Origin: Plotosus lineatus
Lineage: Eukaryota > Chordata > Actinopteri > Siluriformes > Plotosidae
Reading direction: 5' to 3'
Assembly (NCBI GenBank): GCA_024760905.1
Contig: CM045729.1
Span: 60,625,580-60,689,579, forward strand
Length of the DNA: 64,000 bases
Numbering within the stretch: the stretch's first letter is position 1; each line of letters starts with the position of its first letter. Below the pieces are notes generated by a model, which was given only the letters and a program-made list of their open reading frames with translations, was not told the DNA's origin and ran no database searches. This document shows, one piece after another, positions 55,953 to 64,000 of the stretch. The position numbers and the translations under genes are program-made.

Positions 55953-56236
55953 ATAAACTCCACACAGACATGCAAAAAGTTGGGATTGGAACATAGGATC
56001 TTCTTGCTATCAGGCAGACATGCCTATCGCGTCACCACAATGCAGCCCTTGTCACCTGTCACAGGGTCACCTGACTTTTGTTTATCTGCCATATTGAACG
56101 GCATGATCCGGACAGCGCTCGCTCATTCAACATTGCTAAACATTTTAAAATAAGTAATAGTGGTTCAACATTCCCCAACTGGATGTTGTTTGTCAGTTAC
56201 TAACTTCCCTGGAGTGATGCAAAATAACCAGTGAGT

Positions 56237-56420
56237 ATGGTTATATTGTGTTGCACTGTTGGCTGTGCAAATAGACAGAAGAGTAAGGCTGCACTGTAAT
56301 TTTATCGTTTTCCATCTGACCCGGAGAGAAAAGCCAAGTGGATCGCAGCGGTAAATAGGAAAGACTGGAATCCTACAGAATACAGTAGAATATGGACGAA
56401 CACTTTGTATCAGGTAAATA
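56237..56420 (+). pseudogene. THAP-domain exon of a transposon gene
   Basis: ATG at 56237 gives MVILCCTVGCANRQKSKAAL, a stop, then FYRFPSDPERKAKWIAAVNR, KDWNPTEYSRI; a one-base shift restores EHFVSG. This is the C2CH zinc finger THAP: the CxxxC pair (C-T-V-G-C), the FPxxPxxxxxW core, and the last ligand H in EHF; the third ligand Cys falls at the frameshift. A GTAAAT donor follows at about 56414. THAP domains bind DNA and head several transposase families. The internal stop and shift mean it is dead. Confidence 0.7.
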
Positions 56421-56445
56421 TACATTACGATATAGGGCCTAGGGT

Positions 56446-57647
56446 CAGGTCAGGTATGAGGGCATGCGCCGGGACGGCACTTCGCTGCGTCCACCAGCCG
56501 CCTCCACTCATCCGGCCATCTCCTAGCGATCGACCAGGCCTGCGCAGGGCCCATACCCCCTGGTAGGGCAGCCCTCAGCTGCGACAACCACGTCGCACGT
56601 GGCCGTCCCCGTGATCGGCTCCAGCCCCTAGGATCCCGAACGGACAGGATCCGATGTGCTGGGTCTGAAGGCGGGAAACGCACCAAGTGCCCATAGTAGC
56701 ACAGCTGACGGTCACGGATCAAGCAGCTTACTTTTATCATCTCTGCATCCCCGAGCACCTTCTGGTTGGTAACAAAGTCCCACCAGCGGTATCCAAAGAT
56801 GCGGCGAAGGGAAGATGTAACGGAGTAGTCCAGTCGTCGTCCAAGCTCAACTGTGAGCGTCCATGTCTCGCTCGAGTAGAGCAAGACAGGGAGCACAAGG
56901 GAGCGAAAGACTCGGGCTTTTGTCCACCTGCTCAGATACCTCGACCGCCACACGGTCCTGTCCAGCGAGTTCATCGCCCCGGAGGCTAGGCCAAGTCGAC
57001 AATTGATCTCGGCCCTGCAATCAGTGGAGCGATGGACCACGCTTCCAAGGTAAGTGAAAGACTCCACGATCTCTACTCTTTCACGACCCACAGCGATTGA
57101 GTCACCAGCAGCATCCAAGAGGTCGCTGAAAGCCTGGATCTTGGTTTTGATCCAGGAGACTCGCAAACCAAGCGGTTCCGCCTCCTCCCCCAGCGAACAG
57201 AGAGTCTCCGTCAGGACATCCACCGTCTCCACGAAGATCACTGCGTCATCGGCAAAGTCCAGATCAGTTATCCGAACCTCACCGAACAACACACCGCAGG
57301 CCAATCCACCTGATACCACCGCCATAATCCAGTCCTTTGCAGTACTGAAGAGAGTGGGGGCCAGAACACACCCCTGCCTCACTCCGGTCTCGACCGAAAA
57401 GAAGTCCGAGGTGGAGCCCACACACCTCACAGCACTCTCTGTCCCAGAATACAGCGACAATATCAGCTGCACCAGAGCCGACGGGATGCCACGTATGCCC
57501 CAGAGGGCCTCCCTATCCACAGAGTCGAACGTCTTGTGAAAGTCTATATAGGCGGCAAGGAACCCCCTATCAAACTCCCGCAAGCGCTCAGATAGGACGC
57601 GGAGCACCAGGATGCGGTCAACGGTAGACCTTTTCGGCGTTAAAAAA
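56446..57647 (-). mobile_element. APE-type LINE G, 5'-truncated, recent
   Basis: A perfect 12-bp target duplication, AGGGCCTAGGGT, lies at 56434-56445 and 57648-57659. The minus-strand 3' end is an ACCTGACCTGAC tail. It is inserted between the two convergent genes of the THAP/YqaJ relic. The family differs from the E, RTE and Rex1-like copies in this window. Confidence 0.92.
56450..57607 (-). CDS. LINE G reverse transcriptase fragment, 385 uninterrupted codons
   Basis: Frame open from the truncated 5' side to the natural stop. Motifs: AAYIDFHKTFDSVDREALWG (motif A Asp), ETGVRQGCVLAPTLFSTAKD (motif B), ITDLDFADDAVIFVETVDVL (motif C FADD), FTYLGSVVHRSTDCRAEINC, LVLPVLLYSSETWTLTVELG, RRIFGYRWWDFVTNQ, and the C-terminal RSRGRPRATWLSQLRAALPG. 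The first Met is internal; homologous residues (STVDRILVLR) continue upstream to the truncation point. It lacks endonuclease and RT start, so it is not autonomous, but the absence of any stop suggests a young insertion. Confidence 0.88.
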   Translation of the reverse strand: MLRVLSERLREFDRGFLAAYIDFHKTFDSVDREALWGIRGIPSALVQLILSLYSGTESAVRCVGSTSDFFSVETGVRQGCVLAPTLFSTAKDWIMAVVSGGLACGVLFGEVRITDLDFADDAVIFVETVDVLTETLCSLGEEAEPLGLRVSWIKTKIQAFSDLLDAAGDSIAVGRERVEIVESFTYLGSVVHRSTDCRAEINCRLGLASGAMNSLDRTVWRSRYLSRWTKARVFRSLVLPVLLYSSETWTLTVELGRRLDYSVTSSLRRIFGYRWWDFVTNQKVLGDAEMIKVSCLIRDRQLCYYGHLVRFPPSDPAHRILSVRDPRGWSRSRGRPRATWLSQLRAALPGGMGPAQAWSIARRWPDEWRRLVDAAKCRPGACPHT

Positions 57648-57724
57648 AGGGCCTAGGGTGGCTATTGTCATTGAGGTAACGTCTGGTAAAAATAAAATTG
57701 ATGCTATAAAAATTAAAAAAAAAT

Positions 57725-58342
57725 ATATATACACTGTATAGGCTTATATATAAATAAAATATGTGAATTTATACAACCATTATAAGCACTGATAATTTTA
57801 AGTCTATTTGGGGATAGAACACGCACCTTAGCCGTTATGAGGTGGTAGGCTCTCGTCCCGGTTCCTGGCTCCCATTGTTGCATACAGCTTACAAATCTGG
57901 CAACAAAATACTTATTAAAAGCTTCCATTGATTTCTAAGCTTTTAACTCTTTGCCAGTAAATGGAGACGGGCCGTCGACAAGATATGTACAAAGAGCCAA
58001 GTAGGCAAAAGCAGGAAGGGAAGAATGGTCGCATTCTAACACATTCCTAAACATTGACTGTGGCATTAGATATGGATCGACTATCCCCAGCTGCTTTATT
58101 TTACTCAGATACCGTGCCCTCTGGTCACCTGTCAGATGATTGACAACGCCTGACAATATTATAGTGTCATTGCTTTTGCCTTCGACACTCTTGCATATTT
58201 TGCTTTCACTGTCATTTTCGGTTGTTGTTGAAGCCAAGCTTAGTGAATCGTGTGTGTGTGTGTGTTCTGGATCACGCTTGCCATCCAAGATGGCGCAGGA
58301 AGGTATTGGGGGGTCACGTGACTGCAAAACCTCCATATTCAC
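57725..58342 (-). pseudogene. N-terminal part of a SWIM/YqaJ-type transposon protein
   Basis: The frame from 58342 reads, after a TIR-derived start, NDTIILSGVVNHLTGDQRAR, YLSKIKQLGIVDPYLMPQSM, FRNVLECDHSSLPAFAYLAL, CTYLVDGPSPFTGKELKA, one in-frame stop (57935-57937, probably former Tyr), then KSMEAFNKYFVARFVSCMQQ, WEPG and LITAKV. A GTGCGT donor sits at 57826-57821. 'YLVDGPSPFT...LKAYKSMEAFNKYFVAGFV' is the pattern I know from the start of fish proteins that carry a SWIM finger and a YqaJ (lambda-exonuclease-like) nuclease. Neither of those later domains is present here. The true start codon is uncertain. Confidence 0.55.
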
Positions 58343-58867
58343 AATTTTGGAGATGCACTGTATGTGGTTCTGTGTTTTATGTAAATGGATGTTTTACCTG
58401 AGTGTATCTTATCACAGAATATAGCACTTTTCACCTAATATAGTTGTGGGGTTTTTTCTTTCTTTCTTTCTTTTTTGGGTCTCCCGAAGTCCAGGGAAAT
58501 CAGAACTGAATCAGAACTTCAACACTGGGTGAACTCGACAAGGAAAATTTGGAAGTCCATTGTATCCAAGGACATATTTCACATTAGCTGTAAAAAGAAA
58601 AATGTTTTCAAAGATTTTCAGGGGGTTTTTTGTTTTTTTTTTACTATGGAAATAGACTTCCAAAATTCTGCAAGACTTCCTGTATTCTAGAGCTTCAACT
58701 TGATAATTTATTTTCAAATGTCTTGTTCCTAGGACAACCCCAATTTCAGAAAAGTTAGGATGCCATGGAAAATGTAAATTAAACGGAGTGGACTGTGATT
58801 TGTGCAATGATTTCAATGTTCCTCCAACTGTTTAATTTTAGGATTACTTACTCTCATTACTTACTTT

Positions 58868-58990
58868 GTTGAGTTTAATCCAACTAGGGTCGTGGAAGGC
58901 AGTCCTATCTCAGCCAGCAATGGGTGAAGGCAGATACCCTGAACAGCACACCAGCTAATTACAAGGCCGGAGTACTTCCTATGTCAGCCC
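58868..58990 (-). repeat. V-SINE-like tail fragment
   Basis: AGTTTAATCCAACTAGGGTC, then CCTATCTCAGCCAGCAATGG and GATACCCTGAACAGCACACC: tail and lower body of the family on minus, strongly decayed. The interval 58991-59865 shows nothing else. Confidence 0.55.
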
Positions 58991-59878
58991 CCTGTTGCCC
59001 CATGCTATCCTTTTGAGATGTGTTGCTGTTAAATTCAAGCTAATATTTCTCATGAAATAGTAAAATTTCCCAGCTGCAACAATTGAAATGGCTTTGGTTG
59101 TATTATGAATAAAATATGATTTTGAGATTTTGCAAATCATTGCATTCTGTTTTTAATTTACATTTTACACAGCATCAAAACTTTGAGATGTTAAAAAAAA
59201 AAAAATTATCCAAAAAGAGGGAAAATCGGACTCAAGTTACAAAACCCTGAGGTTTGCCTTTAATATGCTGTGAAATGTACAAGTCTGAAATACTAGAAAA
59301 TAAGCCCTTGTTGTTTGCTATGATATATTGGGCTTATTACCACACTAGTACACAGCTGCTCATTACTAATAGCTCATGTTTTTTAGAGCTAATTAAGACA
59401 GCTATTAAAACTCATTCAGGTCTGTATGACATAATGAGGGGTCAGCAGCTTGCTGGAAATTGTGTAAGCAATTGCATGACTCTAGCTAATTGTACATGCA
59501 TTCAGACTACAAGAGAAAAGCCAGCAGGGCCGAGTTTTGTAAACATTAACAGGAAAGGTTTACAGGTCTGCTGAGGATCCTCCACATCTGGTGCTACTGT
59601 ATGTATGACAAGTTCCCATAAACAAAGCCAGGACCAGAGCTGAACTAGATACTGCTTATTGATGATTACTAAATCACTTTGCTTTGTGGTAATGGGTGCT
59701 GAGTAACCATGTGAAACCAAGTTCATTTTTATTGGTGTCTTAGAAGATACCATAAGTTGTTAAGACTTTCTTGCTTCTGATAAACTTATCGATAAGTACA
59801 AAATCTCACCTGTGAGACCTTCTTGTGACTAAACTACACCATGCAATTATTAAATATGCAATGACATTTCTTAAATTT

Positions 59879-60230
59879 GGGCCTACCAAGTCTGGAAGGC
59901 AACCTCCCCCACCATCAAAGCCAGCTCACCACCAGGTGGTGATTGGTAGACAGCTCAGCTCCCCTCTTCAACCAAGTGTCCAGAACATGCGGCCGCAAGT
60001 CCGATGACACGACTACAAAGTCGATCATCGAGCTGTTACCTAGGGTGTCCTGGTGCCAAGTGCACTTATGGGCATCCTTATGTTGAAACATGGTGTTTGT
60101 GATCGACAAACTGTGGCGAGCACAGAAGTCCAACAACGAAACACCATTCGGGTTCAGACTGGAGAGGCCGTACCTACCGATCACACCCTTCCAGGTCACA
60201 CTATCATTGCCCACATGGGTGTTGAAGTCA
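59879..60230 (-). pseudogene. LINE E3 endonuclease segment (inverted part)
   Basis: On minus: [77 protein letters not shown] (the catalytic S-x-DH has become S-x-NH). It ends at RLGRP-like residues, exactly where the plus-strand body takes up with [12 protein letters not shown]. It is open throughout except at its ends. Confidence 0.85.
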
Positions 60231-62000
60231 AGACTTGTAGGGTTTGCTGGGAACGTTTGGCGGAGTCTCCTGTCCGAGAGGCCTTTAACTCCCACCTCCG
60301 GCAGAGCTACAACCACGTTCCGGAGGAGGCGGGTGACATGGAATCTGAATGGGCCATGTTTCATGCCTCCATTGCTGAGGCGGCAGCCCATAGCTGTGGC
60401 CGGAAGGTCATCGGTGCTTGTTGTGACAGTAACCCCCAAACCGGGTGGTGGACACCTGTGGTGGGCCGTCCAGCTGAAAAAGGAGGCCTATCGGGCCTTA
60501 TTAGCCTGTGGGACTCTTAAGGCAGCAGACAGGTATGGCAGGCCAAACGTGCTGCAGCCAAGGCTGTTGCAGATGCAAGGCATGGGAGGAGTTCGGTGAG
60601 GGCCTGGAGAGTGATTATTGGTTGGCCTGAAAAAGGTTCTGGACCACCATCTGACGCCTCAGGAGGGGGAAGCAGTTCTCCACAAACGCTGTTTACAGTG
60701 GACGTGGGGAACTGCTCATCTCGAATGGGGAGGTCATCCAGAGGTGGCGGGAATACTTTGAGGACTTCCTCAATCCCACCAACACACCCTCCATGGAGGA
60801 GGAAGACCCTGGGTGTTTGGGTGGGGGTCTGCCCATCACTGGAGTGGAGGTCACTGAGGTAGTCAAAAAGCTCCTTGGTGGTCGGGGTTCGGGGTTGGAT
60901 AAGATCCGCCCTGAATATCTCGGGGCTCTGGATGATGTAGGACTGTCTTGGTTGACACGTCTCTGCAACATTGCGTGGTCATCGAGGGCTGTACCTCTGG
61001 ATTGGCAAACTGGGATAGTAGTCCCCCTTTTTAAAAAGGGGGACCGGAGGGTGTGTTCCAATTATCGGGGAATTACACTCCTCAGCTTACCTGGGAAAGT
61101 CTATGGTACTGGAGAGGAGGATCCGACCGATAGTCGAATCTCGGATCCAGGAGGAACAATGTGGTTTCCGTCCTGGCCGTAGCACTCTTGACCATCTCTA
61201 TACGCTCCTCGGGATTCTGGAGGGGGCCAGGGAGTTTGCCTGGGCGTTTCCGTCCACATGTGTTTGTGGATTTGGAGAAGGCTTTTCACTGTGTCCCCCG
61301 GACTGTCTTGTGGGGTGTGCGCCGGGAGTATGGCGTTCTGGACCCGTTACTACAGGCCATTCGATCACTATCACCGGAGCCAGAGTTTGGTCAGTATTGA
61401 GTATTGGTAACAACAGGTTGAATTCGTTTCCGGTGAGGGTTGGAGTCCGCCAAGGCTGTCCTTTGTCACCGATTCTGTTCATAATTTTTATGGACAGAAT
61501 TTCAAGGGGCAGCCAAAGCGTTGAGCGGTTCTGATTTGGTGACCATCGGATCTCGTCTCTGCTTTTTGCGGATGATGATGTCCTTTTTGCTTCATCAAGC
61601 CGGGACCTCCAGCTGTTATTTGCGCGATTCGCAGTTGAGTGCGAAGTGGCCGGGATGAAAATCAGCACCTCCAAATCTGAGGCCATGGTTCTCAGTTGGA
61701 CAAGGGTGGAATGCACCCTCCGGGTCGGGAATGAGGTCTTGCCTGACATGGAGGAGTTTAAGTATCCTCGGGTCTTGTTCACAAGTGAGGGAAGGATGGA
61801 GTGGGAGATTGACAGACAGATCGCTGCAGCCTCTGCTGTTAAACGGAACCTGTACCAGTCTGTTGTGGTGAAGAAGGAGCTGAGCCATAAGGTGAAGCTC
61901 TCAATTTACCAGTCAAGTTATGTTCCAACCCTCACCTATGGTCACGAGTTTTGGGTAGTGACTGAAAGAACAAAGATCGCGGATACAAGTGGCTGAAATG
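60231..62000 (+). pseudogene. LINE E3 linker and reverse transcriptase
   Basis: In order over several frames: [40 protein letters not shown], a decayed linker, VEVTEVVKKLLGGRGSGLDK (60793-61182), [91 protein letters not shown]-like motif C near 61565, MKISTSKSEAMVLSWTRVEC, EEFKYPRVLFTSEGRMEWEI, VVVKKELSHKVKLSIYQSSY, LTYGHEF. It stops short of the usual C-terminus (RPRGRPRTRW), which is deleted before the tail. Frameshifts make it inactive. Confidence 0.82.
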
Positions 62001-62289
62001 AGCTTCCTTTGCCAGGTGGCGGGGCTCTCCCTTAGAGATAAGTTGAGAAGCTCTACCATCCGTCGACCCAATTCTGGATCAAGCAGAAGATGATAATGAT
62101 GATGATTTCTTAAATTTTTCTTAGAAGAAAATTAACAGGACCTAATTTACTTCCACATTGAACACCGTAACCAGAAATCCTTTTTTATAATTGATGCAGT
62201 ATCAACACATCAATGTTTTCTCAAAACGACTATAATTTTAACGGTAAGATTTTAGTACACCTGAAGGGTGTTCATTTACTTATTTGATA

Positions 62290-62640
62290 AACAGCTTAAT
62301 CCAATTAGGGTCACAGTCCAGTTAGGTTCGCCGTACATTACAGATAGTTCGCTAGTCCACCACCGGGCCAACACACACAACCTTTCACATTCACAACTAG
62401 GGGCAATTTAAAGCAGCCAACTCGTTCATTTGCCAGACATCTCAATCCCACTATTGCATGTCTTTGGATTGCACAATGTGCATGTCTTTGGATTGTGGGA
62501 AGAAACCGGAATACCTGGAAGAAACTCACGCAAGCATGCAATCCTCACTCAGAAGTGCTGTCCCCGAACCCAGGTCTCCAGTACTTTCTTGCTGTGATGT
62601 GCTAACCAATACGTTACTATGCAACCCCTATGGGTGTTCA
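62290..62640 (-). repeat. V-SINE-like element, near full length
   Basis: The minus strand shows head (B-box-like ACCTGGGTTCGGGGACAGCA), AGTTTCTTCCAGGTATTCCG, GCATGTCTTTGGATTGTGGG on plus partly duplicated (62457-62500), GGGCAATTTAAAGCAGCC on plus, and tail GTGACCCTAATTGGATTAAG. It serves as the intact comparison for the split copy at 53.8-56.0 kb. Confidence 0.7.
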
Positions 62641-64000
62641 AAGAAAAGTAATCTTCTTATGTCCTTTTATTCTTGGAACCATTTCAAATTCTCTCCTCTT
62701 AAACCTATCATTCTTCTGCTGTAGAAAGCTGACACCTGCGGAAGGCAATAGTACAAAAAGATATTAGACATGCTACAGGGCGCAGATAAACTAGATGTCA
62801 TAAACATATACAGGACAGTGAGGAGGAAAAAGTAATGTGATGTTCAAAAGAAATGGAAAACAAATAGCTGCCAGAAATGCCCAAGGCTGCTGTTTAGCCC
62901 GTGGCTTCCCAGGACTCAATGCAGCTTGGAGATGTAGTGTTTAGTAGTTGGCATGTGGCTGTGTTGTTAGGCTCCTTGCCATTTTATTCTGTTGGAATTT
63001 CCTGCATTTACCACCCCTCTACCCCATCCCCTCATCCTCTTAGCTTACTCCCTCCTTGTTCCTGCAGCAAGAGAGAAAAGCTTTTTTAATTACACTGCCG
63101 CTGTCTGGCCTCTCAGGATATTATTATTGTTCTTGAGTGTTCCTCTGAGGATGAGCTTCTCTCACCACAAAGCTGCTCTCGGCTTCGTTTAGACATGAAA
63201 AGTGAATGTTTTTTCTGTGTTTTGAGATTCAGAGCACAGCAAGTTAATGTCTGCCACCTGGAATTGTCTTTAAAAAGAGGTCAGATCCTACTTAATCCTG
63301 TTATACAAAGTCTTGCTGGTTCTCACGTTTGCCCTTACAGGATGTTTTGCACATTTGGGTCACTAATATATTGTAGCTTTAATTAAAAGTTTTAATTCAC
63401 TTATTTAATAAATGTGTGCTAACTTCATATTAGTATAAGCATATGTCTTCTGAGATCATATACTTTCTTAGTTTAGTGAAATTTCCAGGCATCCATGAAA
63501 TGTATTAAACTGATTCCTTTTTATAGTAAAACACCACTGAAGTCTTAATCATCAATGGTTAGAAGGTGTTCTTTATTTTTATATGACCACAAAATCCAGA
63601 CAGGGGTTTGGCAGAAGCATAAGCAATTGGTCAATATTAATAACCTCTTTCTAATACATTATTGTTTATGTAAAATATGTCTTGTTTTAGGCATAATCCA
63701 CATAATGTTTGTGCTAATAGTAAATGGGAAAACCATGATTTTTGGGGGGTTTTTTTAGTTTTGGTAGGAGTCATCTCGGCTGTCAGTGTTGGATAACACA
63801 AACAAGCTGCTTTTTGAGAGAGAGAGACTCCAATACTCGCTTCCATCATTATTAATTTTACAGACATCCCTAAAGGCCATCTTCCATGAGGTGCACATGA
63901 CTAACTCGTACACTATCGTGCCAAACATGGACCAGAGGATGGATGAATTATATTATGCATGCACATATTCTTTTCTTGAAAGCTCTATCCAAGAGGCTCA
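62641..64000. other. No recognised gene
   Basis: Unique-looking sequence to the window end. GC-richer blocks at 62880-63190 have short open frames without recognised domains or convincing paired splice sites. Confidence 0.4.

Larger units (their letters stand above)
53785..56048 (-). repeat. V-SINE-like element split by a 2-kb insertion
   Basis: The two halves (53785-53985 and 55953-56048) join to a normal V-SINE: head with CCAATCCCAAC, AACTCC/ATGTTC junction, GGACTGTGGGAGGAA body and tail. The complete copy at 62290-62640 shows the uninterrupted order. Confidence 0.75.
56065..58322. mobile_element. Relic of a two-gene transposon: THAP gene (+) and YqaJ/SWIM-type gene (-), convergent
   Basis: The left side begins GGTCACCTGAC and continues CTGCCATATTGAACGGCATG ATCC; the right side reversed begins GTCACGTGAC and continues CTGCGCCATCTTGGATGGCA, then GTGATCC. 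These imperfect inverted ends each lead inward into a gene start. The combination of a THAP-headed protein and a YqaJ-family protein is what I recall for ISL2EU-type fish transposons; this is from memory. The middle of both genes is gone, and a LINE sits between them (56446-57647). Exact outer borders are not proven. Confidence 0.5.
59879..62104 (+). mobile_element. APE-type LINE, copy E3, with 5' inversion
   Basis: A perfect 13-bp duplication, ATTTCTTAAATTT, lies at 59866-59878 and 62105-62117. The main body (60231-62104) is on plus and ends with a (GAT)n tail; the first 352 bases (59879-60230) are the immediately upstream LINE segment in reverse orientation. This is the structure left by twin priming. 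Confidence 0.92.

Noticed and set aside
56237..56420. A host THAP-family gene
   Set aside because: In-frame stop, frameshift at a metal ligand, adjacent inverted ends and the facing YqaJ-type fragment point to a transposon relic, though a host origin is not fully excluded.
56450..57607. A host protein-coding gene of 385 codons
   Set aside because: RT motifs A, B and C, the Arg-rich C-terminus, truncation and target duplications show a LINE insertion.

Overview
The window is eukaryotic, intron- or intergenic-like DNA from a vertebrate, most likely a ray-finned fish. The evidence is the repeat content: RTE, Rex1-like and other APE-type LINEs, V-SINE-like and tRNA-derived SINEs, Tc1/mariner and pogo/Tigger DNA elements, long CA/TA microsatellites, AT-rich spacers, and no dense coding sequence or operons. 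I see only one plausible host coding piece, a short first coding exon at about 5.4 kb on the plus strand with good splice signals. Nearly every longer reading frame belongs to a broken transposable element, so this is best read as a mosaic of nested insertions, possibly inside long introns of the gene that owns that exon.

Layout. 0-2 kb: 5' part of an RTE LINE on the minus strand. 2.1-2.6 kb: SINE pieces. 5.4 kb: candidate host exon. 7.6-9.5 kb: a SINE cluster and a decayed Tc1-type transposase fragment. 13.8 kb: a tRNA-derived SINE. 14.5-16.3 kb: a possible hAT-like relic. 17.5 kb: a possible Tigger fragment. 18.4-21.4 kb: Rex1-like LINE pieces, one split by an RTE insertion, and two 5' pieces forming an inverted repeat. 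21.4-24.4 kb: a DNA element fused to a 3'-truncated RTE. 24.5-25.5 kb: a Tigger derivative. 29-31.5 kb: hAT-like and Tigger-like elements, an RTE fragment and chimeric SINEs separated by TA/CA repeats. 32.1-34.7 kb: a miniature DNA element carrying two later DNA transposons, one of them a Tc1 element with a long transposase frame. 34.8 kb: SINE. 38.7-43.1 kb: a 4.4-kb Harbinger-like element carrying a MADF-type gene, itself split by a LINE. 43.4-46.5 kb: a second copy of the miniature element, split by another LINE. 46.75 kb: a SINE with perfect 15-bp target duplications. 48.8-50.1 kb: LINE. 52.2-56.0 kb: Tigger-like elements nested in one another and a V-SINE split by a 1.97-kb element with terminal inverted repeats. 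56.06-58.3 kb: remains of a two-gene transposon (THAP domain on plus, YqaJ/SWIM-type N-terminus on minus, convergent), split by a LINE with an intact 385-codon reverse transcriptase frame. 59.9-62.1 kb: a LINE with a classic 5' inversion and 13-bp target duplications.

How the parts relate. The insertions can be ordered because several targets are themselves repeats present more than once in the window, so an uninterrupted copy serves as the empty site. The RTE family appears to be the partner of the local tRNA-headed SINE family: the SINE body ends with sequence resembling the RTE 5' end followed by the RTE 3' end. The two most unusual systems are the Harbinger-like MADF element with TTCCG-rich subterminal arrays and the convergent THAP/YqaJ relic. 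All family names come from recognition by eye; no database search was possible.
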